NCBI GenBank assembly: GCA_963822695.1
Contig: CAWGJH010000019.1
Span: 186,001 to 250,000 of the forward strand
Source of the DNA: GCA-003244245 sp963822695
Lineage (GTDB): Bacteria > Actinomycetota > Actinomycetes > Mycobacteriales > Pseudonocardiaceae
Direction of reading: 5' to 3'
DNA length: 64,000 bases
Shown here: positions 40,869 to 49,897 of the stretch, piece after piece
Layout of the letters: each line of letters begins with the position of its first letter
How positions within the stretch are numbered: the first letter of the stretch is position 1
The notes under the pieces: model-generated
Databases searched by the model: none
Told to the model about the DNA's origin: nothing
What the model saw: the letters and a program-made list of their open reading frames with translations, nothing else
Made by a program: the position numbers and the translations under genes

Positions 40869-43061
40869 GTGACCGTGCACGCGGCAAACCACGCCACTTC
40901 AGCGCCACCGACCGACGAGTTGCGCCGGCTCCTGGCCGGCGAGCACCATGACCCGCATTCGGTGCTCGGGGCGCACCCGCACCCCGACGGCATCGTGGTC
41001 CGGGTGCTGCGCCCGCATGCCGATGAGGTGACGGTGCTCGCCGACGGTGCGGAGTACCCGCTGGAGCACTGCACCGGGGGGCTTTTCCACGGCGTGTCGC
41101 AGGGTCTTGGCGACTACCGGCTGCGGGTGCGCTACGGCGACCACACCGAGATCACCGATGACCCGTACCGCTGGCTGCCCACGCTGGGTGAGGTCGACCT
41201 GCACCTCATCAGGGAGGGCCGCCACGAACGGCTGTGGGAGGTGCTCGGTGCGCACCTGCGGACCTATCCCACGCCGGGTGGCGTGGTCGAGGGAACCTCG
41301 TTCGCGGTGTGGGCACCGCACGCTCGGGGAGTGCGAGTGTGCGGAGACTTCGACGGCTGGTCCGGGGTGGCCACCCCGCTGCGCTCGCTGGGCTCGACCG
41401 GGATATGGGAGATCTTCCTGCCCGGCGTCGGTACCGGCACCCGTTACAAGTTCCGTCTGCTGGGCCCCGACGGGAGCTGGCATGAGAAGGCCGACCCGAT
41501 GGCCCGCGCCACCGAGGTCCCGCCGAGCACAGCCTCGGTGGTAGCCGGCCCGTCGAGCCACGAGTGGAACGACGGGCCGTGGCTCGCCGACCGGGCGAAG
41601 GGCCAGCCGGCGGCCAAGCCGATGAGCATCTATGAGGTACACCTGGGCGCCTGGAAGCAGGGCCTGGGATATCGCGAGCTGGCCCACCAGTTGGTCGAGC
41701 ACCTGCAAGCGACCGGGTTCACCCACGTCGAGCTGCTGCCGGTGGCCGAGCACCCCTTCGGCGGTTCCTGGGGATACCAGGTCACCTCCTACTACGCGCC
41801 GACGTCGCGGTACGGCTCGCCGGACGACTTCCGGTACTTCGTCGACACGCTGCATGCGGCCGGGATCGGGGTGCTCGTGGACTGGGTGCCTGCGCACTTC
41901 CCGCGCGATGAGTGGGCACTGGCTCGCTTCGACGGCGCACCGTGCTACGAACACCCCGACCCTCGGCGTGCGGCGCACCCGGAGTGGGGGACCTTGATCT
42001 TCGACTACGGGCGCAACGAGGTCCGCAACTTCCTGGTGGCCAACGCGCTGTACTGGCTTGAGGAGTTCCACCTCGACGGGCTCCGGGTGGACGCCGTGGC
42101 CTCGATGCTCTACCTGGACTACTCACGCCAGCCGGGCGAATGGTTGCCCAATGAGCACGGCGGGCGGGAGAACCTGGACGCGGTGGCATTCCTGCAAGAG
42201 ATGAATGCCACCGTCTACAGGCGACACCCCGGGGTGGTGACGATTGCCGAGGAGTCCACCGCCTGGCCCGGCGTCACCCGACCGACGCATGTGGGCGGGC
42301 TGGGCTTCGGCTTCAAATGGAATATGGGCTGGATGCACGACACCCTCGGCTATGTCGGGCACGATCCGGTGCACCGCAGTTATCACCACAACACGATGAC
42401 CTTCTCGCTGATGTACGCCTGGAGCGAGAACTACGTGCTGCCGCTCTCGCACGACGAGGTGGTGCACGGCAAGGGCTCGTTGTGGAACCGGATGCCCGGT
42501 GACGACTGGAACAAGGCCGCTAACCTGCGGTGCCTGCTGGCCTACATGTGGGCCCACCCCGGCAAGCAGCTGCTGTTCATGGGTGGCGAGCTCGGGCAGC
42601 CCGGCGAGTGGGCGGAGAACCGGTCACTGGACTGGAACCTCCGCCATCACCCGCTGCACGGCGGGTTACTGCAGTTGGTCGGCGACCTCAACGCCATCTA
42701 CCGATCACACCGCGCGCTGTACAGCCAGGACACCAACCCGGCCGGCTTCGAGTGGATCGACGCCAACGACGCCTGGGGCAACGTACTGAGCTTCCTGCGC
42801 CGGGGCGACGACGGGTCGGTGCTGGCCTGCCTGGCGAACTTCGCCGGAAACCCGCAAGAAGAATACCGGGTAGGGCTACCCTATCCGGGACGCTGGCGCG
42901 AGGTGCTCAACACTGACGCCGAGAGCTACGGTGGCTCCGGCGTGGGAAACCTCGGCGAGGTGATCGCCAGCGAGACGCCGTGGCACGGCCGGCCCTACTC
43001 CGCGCTACTCCGGCTGCCGCCAGCCGGAGTGCTCTGGCTCACCCCCGTCCAGGAACGCTGA
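40869..43061 (+). CDS. glgB: 1,4-alpha-glucan branching enzyme GlgB
   Basis: 730 residues from GTG 40869 with the GGGAGGGA ribosome site. Two N-terminal CBM48-like modules (HDPHSVLGAHPHPDGIVVRV and EGTSFAVWAPHARGVRVCGD) precede the GH13_9 barrel. Catalytic residues are Asp408 in DGLRVDAVASML, Glu461 in TIAEESTAWPG and Asp529 in LSHDEVVHGK, with the same spacings as Asp405/Glu458/Asp526 of E. coli GlgB. It makes alpha-1,6 branches on the linear chains produced by GlgE. Separated from mak by an accessory insertion. Confidence 0.96.
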   Translation: MTVHAANHATSAPPTDELRRLLAGEHHDPHSVLGAHPHPDGIVVRVLRPHADEVTVLADGAEYPLEHCTGGLFHGVSQGLGDYRLRVRYGDHTEITDDPYRWLPTLGEVDLHLIREGRHERLWEVLGAHLRTYPTPGGVVEGTSFAVWAPHARGVRVCGDFDGWSGVATPLRSLGSTGIWEIFLPGVGTGTRYKFRLLGPDGSWHEKADPMARATEVPPSTASVVAGPSSHEWNDGPWLADRAKGQPAAKPMSIYEVHLGAWKQGLGYRELAHQLVEHLQATGFTHVELLPVAEHPFGGSWGYQVTSYYAPTSRYGSPDDFRYFVDTLHAAGIGVLVDWVPAHFPRDEWALARFDGAPCYEHPDPRRAAHPEWGTLIFDYGRNEVRNFLVANALYWLEEFHLDGLRVDAVASMLYLDYSRQPGEWLPNEHGGRENLDAVAFLQEMNATVYRRHPGVVTIAEESTAWPGVTRPTHVGGLGFGFKWNMGWMHDTLGYVGHDPVHRSYHHNTMTFSLMYAWSENYVLPLSHDEVVHGKGSLWNRMPGDDWNKAANLRCLLAYMWAHPGKQLLFMGGELGQPGEWAENRSLDWNLRHHPLHGGLLQLVGDLNAIYRSHRALYSQDTNPAGFEWIDANDAWGNVLSFLRRGDDGSVLACLANFAGNPQEEYRVGLPYPGRWREVLNTDAESYGGSGVGNLGEVIASETPWHGRPYSALLRLPPAGVLWLTPVQER

Positions 43062-43124
43062 GTACCGAGCCGATGACGATGCGTCGTCGATCTCCCCATA
43101 CGCTATGGCGTCGAGCTCACGGTG

Positions 43125-44075
43125 CTAGAACAGCGCGCGAGCCAGCGCGCGGCGCGCCGAGGTGACCCGGGGATCGTCCGGCGGGAAGAGCGCGAACAAC
43201 TCGACCAGGTGCGCCCTGGCTCGGTCGCAGTCATCTCCAGTCAGCCGCCGCACGGCGCTGACCAGCCGCTCGAATGCCCGCTCCGGCTGCTGGAGGGCCA
43301 CCTCGGCGTCGGCTGCGGCGATCTGCGCATCGACATCATCGGGTGCGGCGTCGGCCCTGGCCACCGCCGAGGGGTCGGCTGATTGCGCCCGCGCCAGGAA
43401 ACGAACCTGGGCCAGCGCGGCTCTGGCCTGCTCGTTAGCCGGCTCGATGTCCAGGATCCGCTGGTAGGCGGCTTCGGCAGCGGCATAGTCACCGGCCGCC
43501 AGCGCGGCTTCGGCCGCGTTGAACCGGGGATCCTCGAGCTCGGCTTCCGGTGCTTGCGCGCCGGTGCCCGGCGCGGCCCGCTCGGCAGCCCGGATACCGG
43601 GCAGTTGATCGCGTAGCCCGTCGAGCAGCGAGGTGATCCACTTCCTCACCTGCGGCTCGGGCTGGGCGCCGGCGAAGGCGTCGATCGGCTGGCCGCCAGC
43701 GATGGCGATGACGGTGGGAATGGACTGGACGCCGAAGAGTTGGGCGATCTGTGGGCTGGCGTCGATGTCGACCTTGGCCAGCACCCATGCACCACCGGAG
43801 GCCGCAGCGAGCCGTTCGAGCACCGGGGACAGTTGCTTGCACGGACCACACCAGCTCGCCCAGAGATCGACCACCACAGGTACCTGCATGGACCGGTCGA
43901 CGACATCGGTCTGGAAGCTGTGCTCGGTGACGTCCAGGACCCAGGTGCGTTCCCCGCCGGCCGGGGGTGCACCCGGGGCGCCGCGCCGACCCGCCGAATC
44001 GGCTCGTGCTTTGAGGGCAGACAGGTCGATGGCACCGGACATGGCTACGGTCTGCTGCGGGTTAGGCCTGCTCAC
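43125..44075 (-). CDS. YbbN/CnoX-type thioredoxin-TPR co-chaperone
   Basis: 316 residues from GTG 44075 (ATG 44042 possible). A thioredoxin fold with WCGPC at residues 75-79 (VDLWASWCGPCKQLSPVLER) and the cis-Pro segment QSIPTVIAI is followed by a TPR-like helical C-terminus (AALAAGDYAAAEAAYQRILD, ALQQPERAFERLVSAVRRLT). YbbN proteins protect unfolding proteins and interact with chaperones. The same thioredoxin gene is found next to glgB in Mycobacterium (Rv1324 near Rv1326c), so the context is conserved. Confidence 0.9.
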   Translation of the reverse strand: MSRPNPQQTVAMSGAIDLSALKARADSAGRRGAPGAPPAGGERTWVLDVTEHSFQTDVVDRSMQVPVVVDLWASWCGPCKQLSPVLERLAAASGGAWVLAKVDIDASPQIAQLFGVQSIPTVIAIAGGQPIDAFAGAQPEPQVRKWITSLLDGLRDQLPGIRAAERAAPGTGAQAPEAELEDPRFNAAEAALAAGDYAAAEAAYQRILDIEPANEQARAALAQVRFLARAQSADPSAVARADAAPDDVDAQIAAADAEVALQQPERAFERLVSAVRRLTGDDCDRARAHLVELFALFPPDDPRVTSARRALARALF

Positions 44076-44139
44076 GCTGTCTATCCTGGCATGGAACCCA
44101 TCGCACAATGGAACCTGTCCTCCAACAGAGCACAGGGCC

Positions 44140-45891
44140 TCAGAACTGAGCTGGCTCGCGGTACTCACCCCACTGAGCTTTGAGCGCCCCGCAGATCTCG
44201 CCGAGGGTGGCTTCAGCCCGCGCCGCGTCGAGCATCGGCTCGATGAGGTTGCCAGCACCGCCTGCTGCCGCGACCATGGCCGCGAGTGCCCGGTCGACGG
44301 CGGTCTGGTCGCGACGGGCGCGGCGCTGTGCCAGCGCCCGGTTCTGCTCGCGTTCCACCTCGTGGCTGACCCGGAGAATCTCCAGCTCATCGGTGACCGA
44401 TCCGGTCAGCGTATTCACGCCGACGATTTTCTTGTCGCCCTTCTCCAGCGCGCGCTGGTAGGCGAACGCCGCGTCGGCGATCTCACCGGTGAACCAGCCG
44501 TCCTCGATGCCGCGCAGGATGCCGGAGGTCATCTCGCCGACCGGGTGCTTGCCCGACGGTACCGCGGCCGCGGCCATGTCCTTGATCCGGGAGAAGATCC
44601 GCTCGGCGTCGGCCTCGATCCGGTCGGTCAGCGCCTCGATATACCAGGAGCCACCCAGCGGATCGACCACATTGGCCACCCCGGACTCCTCCATCATCAC
44701 CTGCTGGGTGCGCAGGGCGATCTCCGCGGCGCGCTCCGACGGCAGTGCCAAGGTCTCGTCCAAGGAGTTGGTGTGCATCGAGTTGGTACCGCCCAACACC
44801 CCGGCGAGCGCCTCGATCGTGGTGCGCACGATGTTGTTGTAGGGCTGCTGCGCGGTGAGCGAGACGCCCGCGGTCTGGGTGTGAAAGCGCATCCACAGCG
44901 CCTTGTCGCTGGTGGCACCGTAGACGTCGCGCATCCAGCGGGCCCAGATCCGCCGGGCGGCGCGGAACTTCGCGATCTCCTCGAAGAAATCCACATGCGC
45001 GTCGAAGAAAAAGGTCAGGCCGCTGGTGAAACGGTCGACGTCGAGCCCCCGGGAGCGGCCCAGCTCCACGTATCCGAAACCATCGGCCAGGGTGAATGCC
45101 AACTCCTGCGCAGCCGTCGCGCCAGCTTCCCTGATGTGGTATCCGGAGATCGACAGCGGCTTGTAGGCCGGAATCCGCTCCGTGCAGAATTCCATGAGGT
45201 CCCCGATAAGCCGCAAGTGCGGTTCCGGAGTGAAAAGCCACTCCTTCTGGGCGATGTACTCCTTGAAGATATCGGTCTGCAGGGTGCCGTTGAGCTTGGT
45301 GATATCCGTGCCCTGCCTTTCCGCGGCGACCAGGTACATGCAGAACATCGGCACTGCCGGACCCGAGATCGTCATTGACGCGGTAACCTGCTCCAACGGG
45401 ATACCGCCGAACAGCACGTCCAGGTCCGCGGCACTGTCGATCGCCACGCCGCAGTGCCCGACCTCGCCAAGGCAGTGCGGATCGTCGGAGTCGCGACCCA
45501 TCAGGGTCGGCATGTCGAAGGCCACCGACAGCCCGCCCCCGCCGTTGCGCAATATCTGCTGGTAGCGCTCATTGGTCTGCTGGGCGTTACCGAATCCAGC
45601 GAACTGACGGATTGTCCAGGTGCGTCCCCGGTAGCCGGTGGAGTGCACACCACGAGTGAACGGGTACTCGCCCGGCCAACCGATTCGCTTGAATCCCTCG
45701 ACCGTATCGCCCTCGCGCGGCCCGTACACCGGGTCGACCTCGACTCCGGACAGGGTGGTGAAGTCCGCGTCACGGAGCCGTCCCGCCACCTGCGCCTGTG
45801 CGTACCGGCGCTGCCAGCGCTCCCGACCGGCCTGCGGATCTGTGTACTGGGCGTCGTGCTGGGCGTCGTGCTGGGCGTCGTAGCGCCTCAT
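44140..45891 (-). CDS. icmA: Isobutyryl-CoA mutase large subunit (IcmA-like)
   Basis: 583 residues from ATG 45891, covering only the substrate-binding barrel; the cobalamin-binding domain is on a separate subunit that is not in this window. The substrate-determining pair is Phe97 (TIRQFAGFG) and Gln215 (EYIAQKEWL), 118 residues apart. This equals Phe80/Gln198 of isobutyryl-CoA mutase, whereas methylmalonyl-CoA mutase has Tyr89/Arg207. It interconverts isobutyryl- and n-butyryl-CoA with adenosylcobalamin. The N-terminus has three in-frame copies of a 12-bp repeat encoding DAQH. It is divergent from a MarR gene, with a MeaB-type GTPase gene close by. Confidence 0.88.
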   Translation of the reverse strand: MRRYDAQHDAQHDAQYTDPQAGRERWQRRYAQAQVAGRLRDADFTTLSGVEVDPVYGPREGDTVEGFKRIGWPGEYPFTRGVHSTGYRGRTWTIRQFAGFGNAQQTNERYQQILRNGGGGLSVAFDMPTLMGRDSDDPHCLGEVGHCGVAIDSAADLDVLFGGIPLEQVTASMTISGPAVPMFCMYLVAAERQGTDITKLNGTLQTDIFKEYIAQKEWLFTPEPHLRLIGDLMEFCTERIPAYKPLSISGYHIREAGATAAQELAFTLADGFGYVELGRSRGLDVDRFTSGLTFFFDAHVDFFEEIAKFRAARRIWARWMRDVYGATSDKALWMRFHTQTAGVSLTAQQPYNNIVRTTIEALAGVLGGTNSMHTNSLDETLALPSERAAEIALRTQQVMMEESGVANVVDPLGGSWYIEALTDRIEADAERIFSRIKDMAAAAVPSGKHPVGEMTSGILRGIEDGWFTGEIADAAFAYQRALEKGDKKIVGVNTLTGSVTDELEILRVSHEVEREQNRALAQRRARRDQTAVDRALAAMVAAAGGAGNLIEPMLDAARAEATLGEICGALKAQWGEYREPAQF

Positions 45892-46030
45892 ACGAGGCCT
45901 CCCTACAAGGTAGTCTGTCATTAAATAGTATGATGCAAAACTACTTGACGCAGCGGGGCGAGGCATGAGTGCCACGATCATCGTCCTAGCCTGCGCCGTC
46001 CGGGGTACTACGGTGCCCTACGGTTCACCC
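45892..46030. promoter_or_regulatory. Divergent icmA/marR control region
   Basis: 139 bp between icmA and the MarR gene, AT-rich in its middle (CATTAAATAGTATGATGC). It contains the imperfect inverted repeat AAGGTAGT...ACTACTT at about 45,907-45,950. This layout suits binding by the adjacent MarR protein. A TTGCAT-N17-GACTAC leftward promoter is possible but weak. Confidence 0.4.
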
Positions 46031-46543
46031 ATGGCGTCACATCACCCACTGCCGTTCGATCCGATCGATCGAGCCGCGCAGATATGGCAAGACCGCATCG
46101 GACCAGCCGCAACGATGGCCGCAGTCACCAATGTCATGCGCGTGCAGCAGGTCCTGCTGTCCGCCGTGGATGCCGCACTGCGCCCGCACGGTCTGACCTT
46201 CGCGCGGTACGAAGCGCTGGTGCTGCTGGTATTCTCCCGCCAAGGCAGCCTGCCGATGAGCGTGATGGGCCAGCGACTTCAGCTGCACCCGACCAGCGTG
46301 ACCAACATCGTGGACCGGCTGCAGGCCGATCACCTCGTGGAGCGCAACAACCACCCCACCGATCGGCGCACCACTCTGGTCACGATCACCGAAGCCGGCC
46401 AGCAGCGTCAGAAGGCAGCCACCGTGGCACTCACCGACATCGGCTTCGGCCTCGTCGGGCTGGACGACGCCCAGACTGCACAACTCACCGCGCTCCTCAC
46501 CCAGGTGCGCCGCGCCGCGGGCGACTTCACCGACCCCGGCTGA
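46031..46543 (+). CDS. MarR family transcriptional regulator
   Basis: 170 residues from ATG 46031 (an upstream ATG at 45965 is open but adds a hydrophobic non-conserved tail). The winged helix spans about residues 65-125: LTFARYEALVLLVFSRQGSL, MGQRLQLHPTSVTNIVDRLQ, LVERNNHPTDRRTTLVTITE. The D-R-R wing motif is intact. It is divergent from icmA and convergent with meaB, and is the likely regulator of the acyl-CoA mutase genes. The ligand may be an acyl-CoA or aromatic acid. Confidence 0.9.
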   Translation: MASHHPLPFDPIDRAAQIWQDRIGPAATMAAVTNVMRVQQVLLSAVDAALRPHGLTFARYEALVLLVFSRQGSLPMSVMGQRLQLHPTSVTNIVDRLQADHLVERNNHPTDRRTTLVTITEAGQQRQKAATVALTDIGFGLVGLDDAQTAQLTALLTQVRRAAGDFTDPG

Positions 46544-46552
46544 CCCGCAGGA

Positions 46553-47545
46553 TCAGGTGCCCAGCTCGGCGATCAGCTCGTCAGCTGCTCGATAGACGTC
46601 CAGTTCGCCCACGACTACTCGCTTGGCCAGGCCGTGCAACGCCCCAAGCGTGTCCCCAAAGGTGTCACTGCCCCGCAGCACGTCGCCGAGCTTGGCCCGC
46701 AGCTGCGCCAGCGCGATCGCCTCGACCTCGGCCTCAGCGCGGCGCTGCCGGCGGGCATCCAGCTCACCGTGGCTGAGCATCCACGCCCGGTGCTCCTCGA
46801 TCGCCCCGACAAGGTCCTCGACGCCCTCGGCCCTGGTAGCCACCGTGCGGACAATCGGCGACCGCCAGTTCGGACCCGCCGTGCCCCGCCGGCCGAGCGA
46901 GATCATGTGCTTGAGGTTCTGGACGGTCTGATCGGAGCCCTCCCAGTCAGCCTTGTTCACCACGAAGACGTCGGCAACCTCGAGGATTCCCGCCTTGGCC
47001 GCCTGAATCCCGTCACCCATCCCGGGCGCCAGCAGCACCACGGTGGTGTCCGCCAATGCGACGACCTCCACCTCGGACTGGCCGACGCCCACGGTCTCCA
47101 CCAGCACGACGTCGCAGCCAGCGGCGTCCAGCACCCGCAGCGCCTGCGGGGTCGCCCAGGCGATGCCGCCCAGGTGTCCCCGAGTGGCCATCGAGCGGAT
47201 GAAGACGCCGCCGTCGGTCGCATGCTCCTGCATCCGGACCCGGTCACCGAGCAGAGCGCCCCCCGAGAACGGCGACGACGGGTCGACGGCGAGTACTCCG
47301 ATCTTCTTGCCGGCCGCCCGCAGCGCGGTGACCAGCGCGCTGACGGAGGTGGATTTGCCCACTCCGGGCGCGCCGGTGATGCCGACGACCTGAGCCCGCC
47401 CGGTATAGCGGGCCAGCGCAGCGGCGACCTCGCGCAGTTCCGGGGCGCCATCCTCGATCAGCGAGATCAGCCGGGCGACCGCCCTGGCCTGGCCTTGCCG
47501 CGCATGACGGACCAGGTCGTCGATATCGTAGCGACGAGAACTCAC
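46553..47545 (-). CDS. meaB: MeaB-type G3E GTPase, acyl-CoA mutase chaperone
   Basis: 330 residues from GTG 47545; the longer frame to 47605 runs into the thiolase gene. P-loop VVGITGAPGVGKSTSVSALV (about residues 53-72), SSPFSGGALLGDRVRMQEHA, ETVGVGQSEVEVVALADTTV and VVNKADWEGSDQT (the NKxD guanine motif) are all present. MeaB/ArgK proteins gate cobalamin delivery to and protect methylmalonyl- or isobutyryl-CoA mutase. GTGA overlap with the upstream thiolase gene shows an operon. Confidence 0.92.
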   Translation of the reverse strand: MSSRRYDIDDLVRHARQGQARAVARLISLIEDGAPELREVAAALARYTGRAQVVGITGAPGVGKSTSVSALVTALRAAGKKIGVLAVDPSSPFSGGALLGDRVRMQEHATDGGVFIRSMATRGHLGGIAWATPQALRVLDAAGCDVVLVETVGVGQSEVEVVALADTTVVLLAPGMGDGIQAAKAGILEVADVFVVNKADWEGSDQTVQNLKHMISLGRRGTAGPNWRSPIVRTVATRAEGVEDLVGAIEEHRAWMLSHGELDARRQRRAEAEVEAIALAQLRAKLGDVLRGSDTFGDTLGALHGLAKRVVVGELDVYRAADELIAELGT

Positions 47546-48741
47546 GCCGCGTCGTTGCCGGACACCCGTAGGATCAGCGCGTCGCCCTGGCCACCGCCTC
47601 CGCACAACGATGCCGCGCCGATGCCGCCGCCGCGCCGGCGAAGCTCCATCGCCAGGTGCAGCGCCAGCCGAGCCCCCGACGCGCCGATCGGGTGCCCCAG
47701 CGCGATCGCCCCGCCATTGGGGTTGACCCTCGCCGGGTCAATACCGAGCTTGCGGGTGGACACCACACCCACTGCGGCGAACGCCTCGTTGATCTCGACG
47801 AGGTCGAGATCACTCACCTCGATACCCTCCTTGCGGCACGCCGCCAGAACCGCGTTGGCGGGCTGCTCGTGCAGGCTGGAGTCGTCGGGCCCAGCCACCA
47901 TGCCATGCGCCCCGATCTCGGCCAGCCAGGCCAGGCCGAGCTCCTGTGCCGTGGCCTTGCTCATCACCACGACCGCGGCGGCCCCGTCGCTGATCGGCGA
48001 CGATGACCCGGCAGTGATGGTGCCGTCGGCGGCGAACGCCGGGCGCAGCTTGCCCAGTCCCTCGGCGGTGGTCTCCGGCCGGATGCCCTCGTCGGCCGCG
48101 ACCACGACCGGGTCACCCTTGCGCTGCGGCACGGTCACCGGTGTGATCTCCTGCGCGAACAGTCCATTCGCCACGGCGCGACCGGCCCGCTGATGTGACT
48201 GCGCGGCGAACTCGTCCTGTTCGGCCCGGGTCAGCTGGTGGCGCGTATTGTGCTTCTCGGTGGAGGCACCCATCGAGACCTGGTCGAACGAGTCGTGCAG
48301 GCCGTCGTAGGCCATATGGTCGATCATGGTGACGTCGCCGTATTTGAACCCGGCACGCGACTTGGCCAGCAGGTGCGGCGCCTGGGTCATCGACTCCTGG
48401 CCGCCGGCCACGATGATGTCGAACTCGCCAGCCCGGATCAGCTGGTCGGCCAGCGCGATCGCGTTCAGTCCCGACAGGCATACCTTGTTGACGGTCAACG
48501 CCGGCACATCCATGCCGATGCCGGCGTTGACGGCCGCCTGCCGTGCGGGAATCTGACCAGCGCCCGCGGTGAGCACCTGGCCCATGATCACGTACTGCAC
48601 CCGCTCGGGCGCCACACCGGCGCGTTCCAGCGCGCTCTTGATGGCGAACCCGCCGAGTTGGGCGGCCGAGAAGTCTTTGAGCTGACCGAGCAACCGTCCC
48701 ATTGGGGTGCGGGCTCCGGCCACGATGACGGAACCGGTCAT
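47542..48741 (-). CDS. Acetyl-CoA C-acetyltransferase (thiolase)
   Basis: 399 residues, full length for biosynthetic or degradative thiolases. Nucleophilic Cys88 in VNKVCLSGLNAIALADQL; His in NPNGGAIALGHPIGASGARL; C-terminal Cys in SLCGGGGQGDALIL. It condenses two acetyl-CoA to acetoacetyl-CoA or cleaves beta-ketoacyl-CoA. The gene overlaps meaB, linking the C4 acyl-CoA genes in one transcript, and is divergent from the epimerase gene. Confidence 0.93.
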   Translation of the reverse strand: MTGSVIVAGARTPMGRLLGQLKDFSAAQLGGFAIKSALERAGVAPERVQYVIMGQVLTAGAGQIPARQAAVNAGIGMDVPALTVNKVCLSGLNAIALADQLIRAGEFDIIVAGGQESMTQAPHLLAKSRAGFKYGDVTMIDHMAYDGLHDSFDQVSMGASTEKHNTRHQLTRAEQDEFAAQSHQRAGRAVANGLFAQEITPVTVPQRKGDPVVVAADEGIRPETTAEGLGKLRPAFAADGTITAGSSSPISDGAAAVVVMSKATAQELGLAWLAEIGAHGMVAGPDDSSLHEQPANAVLAACRKEGIEVSDLDLVEINEAFAAVGVVSTRKLGIDPARVNPNGGAIALGHPIGASGARLALHLAMELRRRGGGIGAASLCGGGGQGDALILRVSGNDAA

Positions 48742-48857
48742 GGCAAACCTCCGCTGATCAGGGGCTCATCAGGGCTGTCTTGTGACCTTACCGCGCCCAC
48801 TGGTCATCGCACGGCGATGATGACGAGCACACCCCGACCGGTCGTACGCTGCACTCC

Positions 48858-49325
48858 ATGGCGCAACTCGGGTCTCCCCTAGAACGTATCGTCACGGCGA
48901 TTGATCACGTCGGCATTGCGGTGCCCGATTTCGATGCGGCCGTTGAATTCTACCGCGGGACGTTCGGGCTGGAATTGGTCCACGAAGAGGTCAACGAGGA
49001 GCAGGAGGTTCGCGAGGGCATGCTGCGCGCCCCCGGCGACCCCGGCACGGGTGCCGCGGTGCAGCTGCTCGCCCCGCTGGGTCCAACCTCCACCATCGCC
49101 AAGTTCCTGGACCGCCGCGGTCCCGGACTGCAGCAGCTGGCCTACCGGGTCACCGACATCGAGTCGGCCATGGCGGCGCTGCGCGCCGCTGGCCTGCGGC
49201 TGCTCTACGACACCCCGCGCCGCGGCACCGCCGGTTCCCGAGTCAACTTCGTGCACCCCAAGGACGCTGGCGGCGTACTGATCGAGCTGGTGGAGCCGCC
49301 CCCAGCCGAGCACGCCCCGGTGTGA
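48858..49325 (+). CDS. mce: Methylmalonyl-CoA epimerase
   Basis: 155 residues of the VOC (glyoxalase) superfamily with the two beta-alpha-beta modules of epimerases. Metal ligands are His17 in ITAIDHVGIAVPD-type context, Gln and Glu within STIAKFLDRRGPGLQQLAYR, and Glu in GGVLIELVE. It racemises (2S)/(2R)-methylmalonyl-CoA for the mutase, linking propionyl-CoA to succinyl-CoA. The downstream GNAT gene starts in its stop codon (GTGA). Confidence 0.88.
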   Translation: MAQLGSPLERIVTAIDHVGIAVPDFDAAVEFYRGTFGLELVHEEVNEEQEVREGMLRAPGDPGTGAAVQLLAPLGPTSTIAKFLDRRGPGLQQLAYRVTDIESAMAALRAAGLRLLYDTPRRGTAGSRVNFVHPKDAGGVLIELVEPPPAEHAPV

Positions 49326-49843
49326 CCGCAGGTCCCGAGCTTCGGGGAAAGCGTGTCGTGCTGGTGCCCGTTACCGCCGAGCACGTGCCGGAGCTGCGGC
49401 GGATTCTGCGCACGCCCGAGGTGTGGCTACGCTGGGGTGACGAGGCGACCTCGCCGCAGTGGCCCTTCGATGACCCGTCAGCCACCCGGTTCGCCGTCCT
49501 GCTGGACGGGGCGGTGAGAGGGATGGTGCAGTACAGCGAAGAGGCGGAGCCCGCCTACCGGCACGCCTCGATCGATGTCTTCCTCGACCCCATCGCGCAC
49601 GGGCAGGGTATCGGCCGCGACACCGTGGGCACGCTGGCTCGCCACCTGGTGCACGACCGAGGCCACCACCGGCTGGTGATCGACCCGGCGGCCGACAACG
49701 AGCCGGCCATCCGCTGCTACGCCGCGGTGGGCTTCCGCCCAGTGGGCGTCATGCGCCGCTACGAGCGGGACGCCGACGGCACCGGGTGGCATGACGGTCT
49801 GCTCATGGACCTCCTCGCCGAGGAGCTCGACCAGCCTCGCTGA
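49322..49843 (+). CDS. GNAT N-acetyltransferase, AAC(6')-like
   Basis: 173 residues from the GTG overlapping the epimerase stop. LRGKRVVLVPVTAEHVPELR at the N-terminus, acetyl-CoA binding loop DPIAHGQGIGRDTVGTLARH and C-terminal DPAADNEPAIRCYAAVGFRP, then YERDADGTGWHDGLLMDLL. The overall pattern resembles aminoglycoside 6'-N-acetyltransferases and RimJ/RimL-like enzymes. The true substrate is unknown, and its position next to mce does not suggest resistance. Confidence 0.85.
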   Translation: MTAGPELRGKRVVLVPVTAEHVPELRRILRTPEVWLRWGDEATSPQWPFDDPSATRFAVLLDGAVRGMVQYSEEAEPAYRHASIDVFLDPIAHGQGIGRDTVGTLARHLVHDRGHHRLVIDPAADNEPAIRCYAAVGFRPVGVMRRYERDADGTGWHDGLLMDLLAEELDQPR

Positions 49844-49897
49844 GCGCCCAGCACTGTCCCGGCAGCGGATCAGCCGAACCCGCCGTCCTATACCTCG

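Noticed and set aside
45892..46030. Cobalamin riboswitch upstream of icmA
   Set aside because: The gap is only 139 bp and no B12-box-like conserved element was found.
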